Below, piece by piece: positions 27,347 through 35,792 of a DNA stretch of 58,944 bases (position 1 is its first letter; every line of letters starts with the position of its first letter). The notes below the pieces were generated by a model that was not told the DNA's origin, searched no databases, and was given only the letters and a program-made list of their open reading frames with translations. The translations under genes and the position numbers were made by a program. Source of the stretch: Myxococcales bacterium (GTDB lineage: Bacteria > Myxococcota_A > Polyangia > Polyangiales > Polyangiaceae); assembly GCA_025355005.1 (NCBI GenBank), contig JANXLV010000134.1, positions 1 to 58,944 on the forward strand, written 5' to 3'.

Positions 27347-28636
27347 TCAGGGTGCGATGACGATCACGACTCGTCCGGGTCCACCCGCCGTGGCGGGCTT
27401 TGACCCGAGGCCCGTGGTCGCGCCCTCGCCGCCCACGCCGACGCCCGCCGCGTAGAGCGGGTTCGTGGCTTGAGGGGCTGCGCTTCCCGTTCCGGTGATG
27501 CGGATCGGGGCGGGGCTCTGGACTGCGCTCTGCGTGACGAACCCCGAGCCGCCGCCGCCGCCGGTGGTCGCAGAAGCACCGCCCTGACCACCGCCGCAGA
27601 ACCCGCCGCCGCCCGCGCCTGCGGAGCTGATGGCGCCGCCGCCATTCGGGGAGCCGGCATTGGCGACGCCGGCAGTGCCGCTTCCCATGTTCGTACCGCC
27701 GTCGCACGCGCCCGTGCCCGCGGCGCCTCCTCCACCCAGGAAGCCACTGCCCGCGACACCGTTGGCGCCTCCGCCGCTGCCAGCAGATGTGCCCGATGCG
27801 TAGTTGCTGCTGCTCTGCCCGTAGGCTCCGCCACCGCCACCGCCACCGCCTGCCACGACGTAGAGGCCGGAGCTGTCCGGGCCGTGCACCGCGCTCCATC
27901 CGCCTCCGCCGCCGCCCTGCGCGCGTTGCCCTGCGTTCGGGCCGAGACCTCCTCCTCCTCCGACCTCTATCTGGAGCGTTGCGCCCGGGGTGAGCGGCAA
28001 CGTTGCCTGCGCGAAGCCGCCCGCGCCGCCCGCGCCGCCGGGCTCTGCATAGTTCATGCTCGCGCCGCCGCCACCGCCAGCGGCGCCCCACACCACGAAC
28101 GTTGCGCCCTTGCAGTCCGGTGGAACGGTCCACGTGGTGCTCGCAGTGGCGACGAGCATCGTGTGCCCGACGCGTACGAAGAGCGGCTGCGTCGCGACGA
28201 CGCTCGTCTTGGTGCTCGTTGCGACGACGCTGGCCAGTGCAGTCTGACCCGCCACTGCGGACGCGGCGGCGGAGAGGTTGAGCGTCGCGCTGGAATCGGT
28301 GCCGGGGATCGTCGTCGTGGCGAGAACGCCGCTCGGTGCGTTGCCGAGGGTGACGGTGACGCTCTCGTCGAATCCATTCTTGCGATTGATGCTGATGAAG
28401 AGCGGAATGATCGCACCACCGGGATCCGCGATGACCGATGGCGCGGCGACGGTGAGCTCGAAGTTCGCATTGATGACCGGAGCAGCGTCCTCGTTCGTGA
28501 CCACCACGCCTTTGCCTGCGTCCGCGTCGGCAGGGGCGTCGCTGGTGGTGTAGCTCGAGTTGCATGCCACCCATGCGACGACGATGGTCGACGCGCCACC
28601 GACGAACCATCCACATCTGGTGAGACGAGGGGCCAT
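27347..28636 (-). CDS. Glycine-rich putative lipoprotein
   Basis: 429 residues. The signal peptide has a weak lipobox (WVAC). An N-terminal beta-sandwich-like domain (about 60-160) is followed by a roughly 250-residue glycine-rich region with GGGGG runs, regular GAGG repeats and WTVPPDCKGATFVVWGAAGGGG at its start. This recalls the glycine-rich domain found in many predicted bacterial surface proteins. The C-terminus ends GGPGRVVIVIAP, typical of that family. It is probably a surface protein. The ATG giving MAPRLTRC is preferred over upstream ones for signal-peptide reasons. Confidence 0.72.
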   Translation of the reverse strand: MAPRLTRCGWFVGGASTIVVAWVACNSSYTTSDAPADADAGKGVVVTNEDAAPVINANFELTVAAPSVIADPGGAIIPLFISINRKNGFDESVTVTLGNAPSGVLATTTIPGTDSSATLNLSAAASAVAGQTALASVVATSTKTSVVATQPLFVRVGHTMLVATASTTWTVPPDCKGATFVVWGAAGGGGGASMNYAEPGGAGGAGGFAQATLPLTPGATLQIEVGGGGGLGPNAGQRAQGGGGGGWSAVHGPDSSGLYVVAGGGGGGGGAYGQSSSNYASGTSAGSGGGANGVAGSGFLGGGGAAGTGACDGGTNMGSGTAGVANAGSPNGGGAISSAGAGGGGFCGGGQGGASATTGGGGGSGFVTQSAVQSPAPIRITGTGSAAPQATNPLYAAGVGVGGEGATTGLGSKPATAGGPGRVVIVIAP

Positions 28637-28775
28637 TCCTGCTTTCAGGTTATCCCAATGACCGTCGTGGTGCATGTCGTGTGTGGCATGTCGCCTCAAT
28701 CGGATCCGAGGCTGCGCGGCACGATTCGTGAAGTCAGCCTCGCCGTTGCTGTGACGGGTCGGCGCGCCGCTCGCG

Positions 28776-29870
28776 TCAGTCAGAGTCGTGCGCGCCGTGC
28801 GTGTGCTCGTGATGGACGTCCGGCGCGTGCTCGTGGTCGTGGGTCATGCCGTCATGCTGGTGCGCGTGCGAGTGCTCGCCGGTCACCGGTGGCTCGTGCA
28901 TGTGCGTGTGGTGCCCGTCGTCGTGGCGGTGTGGGTGCTCGTGCGTCGTGGGCTCGTGCGTGTGCGGGTGGTGGTGATGCTCGGTGAGGTGGAGCCACAC
29001 GCCTGCGGCGAAGAGCACCGCAGCGAGGCCCGCGCTGGCGGAGATACCGCGGGAATCACCCAGTGTGAAGGACAGCGCCGCGCCCACGAACGGCGCCACC
29101 GCAAACACGGAGCCCGTGCGTGCCGCGCCGAGCCTGCGCTGCGCGGTGAGGTAGAGGCGCAGGCTGAGCCCATAGCCCGTGGCGCCGCACGCGAGCAGCG
29201 CGGCGGTGGCCGCCACGGATGGCAGCGGCTCCTTCATGAAGAGCGCGACAGTGGTCGTGGCCGCGGCCCCGAGCGCGCCTTTCGCGGCGACCACGAGCAC
29301 CGGATCTTGCTCCGAAAGGCCGCGCGTGAGCACGTTGTCGGCGGCCCATGCGAGCGTGGCGAGCGCGATCGCGATGGCGCCGAGCGCGCTGCCACCTCCG
29401 CCCGGTGGCACCGTGAGCACGAGCGCCGACGCACCGAGCGCCATGCACGCAGCGGCGACGAGCACGCGGCGACCGATCGCCTCGCGGTAGACGAGCCATG
29501 CGAGGAGCACGGTGAAGAGCGCTTCCAGGTTGAGGAGCAGCGAGCCGACGGTGGCTCCAGCGCGCTGCAGTCCCCATGCGAGCAGCGCAGGAGCGATCGC
29601 CGCGCCAAACAGCGCGATCAAGAGGAGGCGCCCGAGATGCGCCCGCGCGAGCGGCGCGCCGGACGAGGGAAAAATGCGGCCAAACAGCGCGGAGGAGAGC
29701 GCTGCGCCCGCGTAGAGGAGCGCCGCGGTCGTGAACGGACCCAGACCCTGTCCGGAACGCGCGACGAGCGGCGCGGCCACACCGAACGAGAGCGCGGCGA
29801 GGAGCGCGAGCGAGACGCCAGCGGCGATCGGCGAGGTCGTACGACTCACGCGATGAGGGTAGCAGGACAC
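28776..29870 (-). CDS. EamA/DMT-family transporter with a histidine-rich C-terminal tail
   Basis: 364 residues. About ten transmembrane helices form two EamA-type halves (LALLAALSFGVAAPLVAR, GAAIAPALLAWGLQRAGA, AIALATLAWAADNVLTRGLS, ATGYGLSLRLYLTAQRRLGA). The last 65 residues are a hydrophilic tail packed with His, Asp and Glu (HHHHPHTHEP, HEHPHRHDDGHH, THDHEHAPDVHHEH). Such tails in transporters usually bind Ni, Zn or Co ions, suggesting a metal exporter or metal-regulated carrier; EamA proteins more often carry metabolites. GTG starts at 29870 or 29849 are both possible, neither with a clear ribosome site. Confidence 0.85.
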   Translation of the reverse strand: MSCYPHRVSRTTSPIAAGVSLALLAALSFGVAAPLVARSGQGLGPFTTAALLYAGAALSSALFGRIFPSSGAPLARAHLGRLLLIALFGAAIAPALLAWGLQRAGATVGSLLLNLEALFTVLLAWLVYREAIGRRVLVAAACMALGASALVLTVPPGGGGSALGAIAIALATLAWAADNVLTRGLSEQDPVLVVAAKGALGAAATTTVALFMKEPLPSVAATAALLACGATGYGLSLRLYLTAQRRLGAARTGSVFAVAPFVGAALSFTLGDSRGISASAGLAAVLFAAGVWLHLTEHHHHPHTHEPTTHEHPHRHDDGHHTHMHEPPVTGEHSHAHQHDGMTHDHEHAPDVHHEHTHGAHDSD

Positions 29871-29893
29871 GCCGGTGGCGTTACACTGTCACG

Positions 29894-30328
29894 ATGCAGT
29901 TGCGTGACGTACTCATCGAGCCCATCGGCGGTGATCTGGTCGCGTTCGCGCAGTGCTGCGCGCTGGATGCGACGGTGTTCCCGCATCCGAGCTTGCCAGC
30001 GGACGCGACGCACGCCGTGCTCGTGGCGCGCGCGTCCGGGAGTGGCCCCGTGATCGGGTTCGCGGCGACGCAGCGGCTGGGGCGGCGCCTCGCGATCATC
30101 GGTCTTGCGGTGGACGCGAAGCACAGGCGCGTCGGGCTGGGCGGCGCGCTGCTCCGGCGCGTGATGGAGCGCGCGGAGGATCTGGATCTGCGCGAGGTCG
30201 GGCTGCACGTGGCAGTGCAGAACACCGCGGCGATCGCGCTCTACGATCGCGAGGGCTTCCGCCCCGTGCGGCGCCTCGAAGGGTTCTATCGCAGGGGCGA
30301 TGCGTGGGAGATGGTCAAGCGGCTCTGA
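29894..30328 (+). CDS. GNAT-family N-acetyltransferase
   Basis: 144 residues of the GNAT fold. The acetyl-CoA loop is HRRVGLGGALLRRV (a V-x-x-x-x-R-G-x-G-x-A variant), followed by LHVAVQNTAAIALYDREGF, the signature C-terminal strand-helix of RimI-like acetyltransferases. The substrate is unknown. It is convergent with the phosphatase gene, overlapping it by 43 bp. Confidence 0.88.
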   Translation: MQLRDVLIEPIGGDLVAFAQCCALDATVFPHPSLPADATHAVLVARASGSGPVIGFAATQRLGRRLAIIGLAVDAKHRRVGLGGALLRRVMERAEDLDLREVGLHVAVQNTAAIALYDREGFRPVRRLEGFYRRGDAWEMVKRL

Positions 30329-30906
30329 GCGTGCTCGGCGAGCCAGCGCTCCTGGCGTCCGGGCTCCACGGTGTCCTTTCGCGCGGCCCTCACGAGCGCG
30401 ATCGCTGTGTCGGCGTCGCGCCCGGTCTCGATGAGGCAGGCGGCGACCACGAGGCCCGTGCGTCCCACGCCGCCGCGGCAGTGGACAAGCACGTTCTTTC
30501 CGTCGCGCGCGGTCGTGAGGATGCGCGCGACGAGCGCGTCGATCGCGGCGCGGTCCGTGGGCACTCCTCCGTCCTTGATGGGCACGTGCGCGGTCTCCAT
30601 TCCGAGCGCGTGTGCCTTCGTGAAGAGGTCCACCATGCGGAAGCTTTCGAGCTCCCACGGCTCGATGAGGCACGCAAGCATCGAGATCTGGAACACGTCG
30701 GCGAGGCGCGCGAGGTCCGTGTCGAGGTCGCGGTTCCACGGCCCCTCGACCCCCCATGTCTTCTTTCCCGGCGCGATCGTCATGCCGATGCGCCCCGTCG
30801 CACCCGGAATGAGCTCTTGCGGAAGGAAGTCGACGAGGATGGGGTGTGAGGCCGAGGTCTTCGGACTCGGCTTCTGCACGGGGCCTTTCGCCGCCGCGTG
30901 GCTCAT
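30286..30906 (-). CDS. Dual-specificity protein phosphatase (cyclin-dependent-kinase-inhibitor-3-like)
   Basis: 206 residues. The active-site P-loop is VHCRGGVGRTG (Cys 143, Arg 149), the exact HCxxGxxR(T) motif of cysteine phosphatases, preceded by PIKDGGVP with a possible general acid (Asp 112). The domain layout fits the small soluble dual-specificity group. A 20-residue Ala/Lys-rich N-terminus precedes it. Its ATG overlaps the stop of the upstream binding-protein gene (ATGA), so the two are translationally coupled. The substrate is unknown; a Ser/Thr kinase is encoded at the far end of the window but has no visible link. Confidence 0.87.
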   Translation of the reverse strand: MSHAAAKGPVQKPSPKTSASHPILVDFLPQELIPGATGRIGMTIAPGKKTWGVEGPWNRDLDTDLARLADVFQISMLACLIEPWELESFRMVDLFTKAHALGMETAHVPIKDGGVPTDRAAIDALVARILTTARDGKNVLVHCRGGVGRTGLVVAACLIETGRDADTAIALVRAARKDTVEPGRQERWLAEHAQSRLTISHASPLR

Positions 30907-31850
30907 CCCTTTGGAAGTATCGCGGTCCGGTTGTGGCGACCGCCGGGCACCCACGTGATCTTCGCGTCGCCTGGGTAGCGACACTCGCGGACGCGGGCCT
31001 GCGTCTCGGGCTGCAGCAAGAAGGTCTGGAAGGCGAGCGCGCCCTCCGAGTTCACGTTCGCGATCTTCGCGGGCTTCACGATGATGGAGACGAGCATGCG
31101 CTGAAGCAGCGCGTCACCGAGCACGAGGGGCTCCAGAGTGGTCGATTTCTCGCGCAGGAACGGCGTGAGGCCCCAGAAGACGTACGCCTGCTTCTGCTCG
31201 GCCAGGTGAATGGCGTCGACCTTGCGAAACTTCCGATCGTCCAGGAGCCAGCCCGCGCGATCCGGTTTTCCGGCGACGTTCCAGAGCAGCTCGGTGAGGT
31301 AGCGGACGCCGTCGATGTCGTTCAGGACGAAGGGCGACCGCGTCTGCGCGATACGCCGGAACGCCTCTCCCAGGTCCTCGAGCCCGCGCACCTTCGCGGG
31401 ATCGCTCTTCGGGCCGAGGAGGGCCATCTGGTTGGAGAAGAGCGTGCGCGGCCACTCGCCGAATCCATCCATCACGAACTGCTCGGCGTGCTTGTGGCCG
31501 TAGTGCGAGATCGCCAGATCCGCCTTTCCGAGACGCGCGAGGCCATAGACGTCGTCGGTGGAGGTGAGCTCGATGCGGAGGCCGGACGTCTTGTTGAAGT
31601 CCGCGATCAAGGACGGCAGCACGTTGCCCTCCACGGCAGTGGGCACGCTGACCACGCGAACGCGTCCCGCATCCTTGGGCCCGACGTCGAGCGCTGTGGC
31701 CGCCGCGGGCTCGGGCGCGGGGGGCACCACGGGGGCGTTTTCCCGAGGCTTGCTGCAGCTCGGGAGCGCACCGATGATCGCGCCGGCCGCCGCGAGGCGC
31801 ACGAAATTGCGCCGGCTGCCGTGGGTGCCGCGACCATCGTCGTTGCTCAT
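30903..31850 (-). CDS. TupA-like substrate-binding lipoprotein
   Basis: 315 residues. A twin-Arg-like start (SRRNFVRLAAAG) is followed by lipobox LPSC and a Pro-rich linker. The body follows the TupA-type tungstate/molybdate-binding pattern: RVVSVPTAVEGNVLPSLIADF, then GLARLGKADLAISHYGHKHAEQFV, NQMALLGPKSDPAKVRGL, and DRKFRKVDAI-style residues. In TupA, Ser/Thr and Arg residues hold the oxyanion; I cannot confirm each ligand. No permease or ATPase gene is adjacent, so it is an orphan. It is coupled to the phosphatase and divergent from a WYL regulator. Confidence 0.75.
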   Translation of the reverse strand: MSNDDGRGTHGSRRNFVRLAAAGAIIGALPSCSKPRENAPVVPPAPEPAAATALDVGPKDAGRVRVVSVPTAVEGNVLPSLIADFNKTSGLRIELTSTDDVYGLARLGKADLAISHYGHKHAEQFVMDGFGEWPRTLFSNQMALLGPKSDPAKVRGLEDLGEAFRRIAQTRSPFVLNDIDGVRYLTELLWNVAGKPDRAGWLLDDRKFRKVDAIHLAEQKQAYVFWGLTPFLREKSTTLEPLVLGDALLQRMLVSIIVKPAKIANVNSEGALAFQTFLLQPETQARVRECRYPGDAKITWVPGGRHNRTAILPKG

Positions 31851-31862
31851 CCTCACAGCGTA

Positions 31863-31892
31863 GCACCTCGCAGCACCTCGCAGCGCCTCGCA
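31863..31892. repeat. Three 10 bp direct repeats between divergent genes
   Basis: GCACCTCGCA occurs twice and GCGCCTCGCA once, head to tail with a 10 bp period, about one helical turn. They lie 12 bp upstream of the TupA-like gene's start and 70 bp upstream of the WYL regulator's. This iteron-like arrangement suggests a cooperative binding site, perhaps for the WYL protein. Confidence 0.6.
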
Positions 31893-31961
31893 AGCCGCGC
31901 GCTGGCGCCGAAGAACCAAGAGCATGTGCCGCGATGGATACTGGCGTATCCTCGCGTTCGC

Positions 31962-32915
31962 ATGGGGCAGCGCACTCCTACGGAGACACTCTTCGGTATC
32001 GTCGCCGCGTTCGTGGAGAAGCGCACGTGGAAGCAGGTGGAGCTCGCGCGGCGGCTGGAGACCAAGCCCGAGACGATCAGAAAGCACCTGATGGAGATGC
32101 GGGCCGGCGGCTTCAAGCTGGAACGTGAAGAGGAGCATCCGCACGTCTTCTGGAGCGTGCCGAAGAACTGGTTTCCGGGCGCCCTGCTCTTCAAGGCGGA
32201 CGAGGTGCCGGATCTCCTTCGGCTCCTGGGTCGTTCGCCCAAGAGCAAGGGACGTGATCGCCTGCTCGAAGTGGTGGCCGAGCGCCTGCAGGGGGTGACC
32301 AGCTCACGGGCGAAGGAGCCCGGTGGCGTGCAGCCCCCCGTCGTCACGGAGGACGAAGAGCGCTGGCTCGCCGTGATGGAGGATGCCGTGAACGCGAAGG
32401 CGGCGCTCAAGCTCCGCTACTTCACCACGAGCACGCGCAACGAGTCGTGGCGGCATGTGTCGCCGCATCGCATCGATCTGGGCGCGCGGCCGACGTTGAT
32501 CGCCACGTGCCACAAGGCGAAGGCGCTGAAGCGCTTCCGGGTGAGCAACGTGCTGGACGTGCGCATTGACAACGCGGAGGCGTTTCGCGACGTCACGCAG
32601 GCCGCGCTGGACGAGCTGGACCAGGGCAGCCTCGGCGGCTTCCGGCAGGCGGGCCCGAAGGTGGCTTGCGCGTTCTTCGTGCGCGATCCGGAGGCGGCGT
32701 GGGTCGCGCGGAACCTGCCCGACGAGCAGATCAAGCACGCGAGCGCGGAAGGCGGCGCGCGCTTCACGGTGGTGACACCTGGCGTGGAGCTGCTTGCGCG
32801 CTACGTCGCTGGGCTGGGAGCGGCGGCACGGGCCGAGACCGGCGAGCTTCTGGCGGCAGTGGAGAAGATCGCGAGAGGCGCGCTGGATAACGCGCGTCCG
32901 TCAGCGAATCGTTAG
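31962..32915 (+). CDS. WYL-domain transcriptional regulator
   Basis: 317 residues. An N-terminal winged helix-turn-helix (about 1-60: FVEKRTWKQVELARRLETKPETIRK) is followed by a central WYL-type domain (about 150-230, LKLRYFTTSTRNESWRHVSPHRIDL, then LIATCHKAKALKRFRVSNVLDVRI). The literal WYL triad is replaced by LIA, but the R..F...RI pattern is intact. The C-terminal 80 residues match the WCX extension. WYL proteins bind small ligands or nucleic-acid ends and regulate phage defence and DNA-damage responses. The ATG giving MGQRTPTE is preferred. Confidence 0.83.
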   Translation: MGQRTPTETLFGIVAAFVEKRTWKQVELARRLETKPETIRKHLMEMRAGGFKLEREEEHPHVFWSVPKNWFPGALLFKADEVPDLLRLLGRSPKSKGRDRLLEVVAERLQGVTSSRAKEPGGVQPPVVTEDEERWLAVMEDAVNAKAALKLRYFTTSTRNESWRHVSPHRIDLGARPTLIATCHKAKALKRFRVSNVLDVRIDNAEAFRDVTQAALDELDQGSLGGFRQAGPKVACAFFVRDPEAAWVARNLPDEQIKHASAEGGARFTVVTPGVELLARYVAGLGAAARAETGELLAAVEKIARGALDNARPSANR

Positions 32916-32931
32916 CGAGCGGAGGTGTGGG

Positions 32932-33420
32932 TCATCGCCCTCGTCGTGCGCGCTCATTCGCTTCGAAGATCGTGAGGGAGCGTGGGTTCACGAACGGCTC
33001 GGCGCCCTTCATCCACGCGGCGAGACGGCGCTTGGCGATCGCGTCGCGCACGGCGTCCTCCGTCAGGCCCAGTTGCTGCGCGGCGTCTGCGACCGAGAGC
33101 GTGTGCTGCGCGGCGAGATACGCCGGATCCTGGCCGCGCATGGCCAGCTCTTTCCGGAACAGGAGATCCGCAAGGACGTACCAGAGGGGCTCCTCGAGCA
33201 CGCGATGCGTGACCATGGGACGGCCGAACGTCTCCGTGTCCAGGATGGGGTTCTGCTCTCCGTAGACGAGCATGCGGACTTCCTCCACGCCTGCGCCAAC
33301 GTCCGCGACGGTTGCCCGCACGCGTTCGAGGTACGCAGCGACGTCGGGCTCCGGCTCGGGGTACTCGATGCGTTGACCAGAGACGGTTTCGTGAACGTGC
33401 AGCATGCGCGACCTGTCCAT
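32932..33420 (-). CDS. Hypothetical protein with a C-terminal helix-turn-helix
   Basis: 162 residues. The C-terminal 45 residues contain LSVADAAQQLGLTEDAVRDAI, then AKRRLAAWMKG, a MerR/excisionase-like helix-turn-helix and wing. The N-terminal two thirds (for example EEVRMLVYGEQNPILDTETFG, PLWYVLADLLFRKELAMRG) is not recognised. It could bind DNA. It is convergent with the WYL gene and may be related to the small DNA-binding adaptors often found near excisionase-like elements, but that is a guess. Confidence 0.65.
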   Translation of the reverse strand: MDRSRMLHVHETVSGQRIEYPEPEPDVAAYLERVRATVADVGAGVEEVRMLVYGEQNPILDTETFGRPMVTHRVLEEPLWYVLADLLFRKELAMRGQDPAYLAAQHTLSVADAAQQLGLTEDAVRDAIAKRRLAAWMKGAEPFVNPRSLTIFEANERARRGR

Positions 33421-33508
33421 GAGAGGACGGTGCGTCGCGGAGGCTGCTTAAGGGGACGTGCGTTGGGAGCGCGGAGCGCGATCAGATCCTGGAACGCTGC
33501 GCGTGCGC

Positions 33509-33916
33509 TCAGACCATCTTGACCCAGCCGAGCTCCTCGAGCGCGGTGACGACGTTCGGGAGCATGGTCCACTTCACGGCCTCTTCGCCGGGTGAGCCTC
33601 CGCTGAACGTGAGCAGGACGGCGAGCGCGAACTTGGGCTCCAGCTTGAAGTGCTGGCACAACGCCTTGGCGTATTTGCCGTACTGGCTGTTGACCACGCT
33701 GTAGCTCGCGAGGGCCACGTTCGGGTGGTCCGCGAGCTCCCACGGGGTGATGGTGTGCTCGGGCGCGTGGTAGTGGGCGCTGAGAATCTCGCGGACGGTG
33801 GACCGCCCGCCGACGCTCCGTAGCGCCGGTTTACACGCGAGAAATGCCTCCTTGTATGCCTCGGCGGTGGGCACGTCGGCTTCGGGGAGGTTGAACGGCT
33901 CGACAGGCTTCTCCAT
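33509..33916 (-). CDS. 135-residue conserved family protein (copy 1)
   Basis: 135 residues, soluble. A gene of the same length elsewhere in the window (43354-43761) aligns without gaps at about 64% identity by my hand count, so these are paralogs of a conserved family. The shared core includes ACKxALRS(V/I)GGRS, HYHAP(E/A)HT(I/L)T, NxQYGxYAxALC, VKWTMLP and ALEELGW. The HAPxHT..T...LA....YG.YA.AL segment resembles the N-terminal module of some HNH/McrA-type endonucleases, but no HNH motif is present. The function is unknown. The start MEKPVE is shared by both copies. Confidence 0.72.
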   Translation of the reverse strand: MEKPVEPFNLPEADVPTAEAYKEAFLACKPALRSVGGRSTVREILSAHYHAPEHTITPWELADHPNVALASYSVVNSQYGKYAKALCQHFKLEPKFALAVLLTFSGGSPGEEAVKWTMLPNVVTALEELGWVKMV

Positions 33917-33997
33917 GGCGGCCCACCCTAGCACTCCCGGACCTCGAAATGGGGGATTCGGCCCCGCGGCACGGCGCGGGTCACCCGCTCACCGTCT

Positions 33998-34801
33998 TCA
34001 GCTGCGGTGGTGGCTCTGCGTGCGCGGGGCCAGTCGCTCGACGATCTCTTCGCTGCCCGCAGTGCAGGCGAGCGTCTTCGGGCCTGCGCGGAAGAGGATC
34101 TCCGCCTTCTCCGGGCCGCGCATGGAGGTGACCACGCCGTTGCCGAACTTCTCGTGCTTCACGAGATCGCCCGGCACGAGCGCGACGCTCACACCAAATG
34201 CCTTGAAGTCCTCCGGCGCATGTCCCTGGAGTGCGCGCCGCCATGCCGCTTCTTCAGGCGTCTCCGGCCAGCCCGGCGCCTCGCCTGACACGCGCGTGGT
34301 CGCATCTTCCTTCTTCTGCCAGCCCTTCTCGAGCCCACAGAACGAGGCGAGCACCTTCTGGACGGCCGGCGTGGCCTTCTCCCTGGCCATCGTCAGCGCG
34401 CCGAGCGTCATCAGCGCCGCGCGGAGCTCCGCGGAAAAATCGTCGGGCGACTCCGAACGCGTGGCGAGCTCGCCGAGCCGCACCAGCAGGTAGGGGCCCA
34501 TCTCGGCGTCGACCAGATCCATGAACTGCGCGAGCAGCTGGGTGAAGCGCGGGCCCACGAGGAGGGCGAGGCCAGAGTGTCGGCGATCGAGCGACGCGAG
34601 CGCGTCCTTCTTCGAGCGCACCAGGTGCGGCGCGGGATCCTCGCTCACGTCGTCCGTCCCGAACATCGCGAGCCAGAAGATGGGTACGAAGCCATCAGCG
34701 GTGAACGCGCGACCGGGGTGCTCCGTGATCACGCGGAGCTCCTCCTCGGTGGCGGGAAGCTCGGGGAAGGGCGAAGAGCCCAGATACACCTTATGACCCA
34801 T
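33998..34801 (-). CDS. Hypothetical protein with a UvrD/PcrA-type Tudor-like tail
   Basis: 267 residues. The last 50 residues read GDLVKHEKFGNGVVTSMRGP, then KAEILFRAGPKTLAC, the small Tudor-like beta-barrel found at the C-terminus of UvrD/PcrA helicases (also CarD-like), which contacts RNA polymerase there. The N-terminal 200 residues are helical, with no recognised domain and no helicase motif. It may be a regulatory or interaction protein. It lies behind the 135-residue family gene on the same strand. Confidence 0.62.
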   Translation of the reverse strand: MGHKVYLGSSPFPELPATEEELRVITEHPGRAFTADGFVPIFWLAMFGTDDVSEDPAPHLVRSKKDALASLDRRHSGLALLVGPRFTQLLAQFMDLVDAEMGPYLLVRLGELATRSESPDDFSAELRAALMTLGALTMAREKATPAVQKVLASFCGLEKGWQKKEDATTRVSGEAPGWPETPEEAAWRRALQGHAPEDFKAFGVSVALVPGDLVKHEKFGNGVVTSMRGPEKAEILFRAGPKTLACTAGSEEIVERLAPRTQSHHRS

Positions 34802-34847
34802 GCTTCATCGTACATCAAAGGGGGCCGCGCGTGTGTCACAACACGCG

Positions 34848-35726
34848 CTACTTGAGCGGTGGAATTTTTGGGATGCACGTGGACTGGCCTGCGCCCGTGA
34901 TCTTGAAGGGCGCGGCGCCGAGCCTGGTGGTCGTCTTCTTCACCGGATCGAACGCGAAGATCACGTCGTTCTCGAACGCGTAGAACGAGCCGCCCCAGAA
35001 CGCGAGCGCCTGGCTGCCCGTTCCGTTCGCGACGATGTCGTCCTGGTTGACGATGGCCGCGCTCGCCGGATCCAGCTCGTAGAGCGTGTGGCTCGTCGCG
35101 TCTCGAAGGAAGAACAGCTTGCCTTCGCCGTTCGTCGTCATGTCGCCCTCCGTCGATGCGACGGAGACGACCGGGTCCACCAGCTTCCGCTCGCCGCTGG
35201 TCACGTCGAACGTGTAGAGCGTGACGGAGTTGTTCATCAGGTAGAGCAGGTTGTCCGGCGCCTTCGTCGTGCCGATGAACGTGAGCGAGAAGTCCGCGTA
35301 CGGAAGATCGGGCACCCACGTGGGCACGAGCGCGCACGACGCATCGCCCGTGCTCGCCGTGTAGAGCTTTCCGCCTGCGACGATCCACGCGATGCCTCGT
35401 CGGTCCACCGTCATGTGCGTCGGCTGCGTGAGGCACGAGAGCCTTCCCACGAGCGTGAACTTCAGCGTCGGCGGATCGAAGCTGTGGAGCGTGTCGCCTT
35501 CGCCGGTGACGTAGACCAGCGTCGCGGCCTGCGTACAGCCCTCGGGGAGCCCCGCGTCCGGCAACGCGGCCGCGTCCAGGCTCGGATCGGCGACGACGAA
35601 CGGCGCGCCGCCGTCGATGCCCGCGTCCTCCACGAACCCCGTGGAGAGGTTGCCTCGTGCGCACGCCGCGGCGAGCACCGGCAACATGAGCACGCGCAAC
35701 GGGCGCACCGACAAGAACAGCCGCAC
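34848..35726 (-). CDS. Putative lipoprotein with beta-propeller-like repeats
   Basis: 292 residues with a GTG start and a signal peptide ending LAAAC. The mature protein has repeated beta-strand motifs, typical of a small beta-propeller or NHL-like domain: VTGEGDTLHSFDPPTLKFTL, GKLYTASTGDASC, NSVTLYTFDVTSGERKLVDP, SHTLYELDPASAAIV, NDVIFAFDPVKKTT. It probably binds a partner on the cell surface. Enzymatic function cannot be inferred. Its region is divergent from the extensin-like gene. Confidence 0.7.
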   Translation of the reverse strand: MRLFLSVRPLRVLMLPVLAAACARGNLSTGFVEDAGIDGGAPFVVADPSLDAAALPDAGLPEGCTQAATLVYVTGEGDTLHSFDPPTLKFTLVGRLSCLTQPTHMTVDRRGIAWIVAGGKLYTASTGDASCALVPTWVPDLPYADFSLTFIGTTKAPDNLLYLMNNSVTLYTFDVTSGERKLVDPVVSVASTEGDMTTNGEGKLFFLRDATSHTLYELDPASAAIVNQDDIVANGTGSQALAFWGGSFYAFENDVIFAFDPVKKTTTRLGAAPFKITGAGQSTCIPKIPPLK

Positions 35727-35792
35727 TGCACGATTCTAGCAGGTCCGGCAACGCTTGACCTTGCACTCGCTTCCTCCTACACCCCGCATCAG

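Noticed and set aside
27228..28616. A 462-codon minus-strand frame over the glycine-rich gene
   Set aside because: It is Arg-dense and out of phase with the glycine-rich lipoprotein on the same strand, which has a signal peptide and recognisable repeats.
30846..31961. A long N-terminal extension of the WYL regulator
   Set aside because: It is antisense to the TupA-like gene and lacks domain similarity; the helix-turn-helix starts right after the ATG at 31962.
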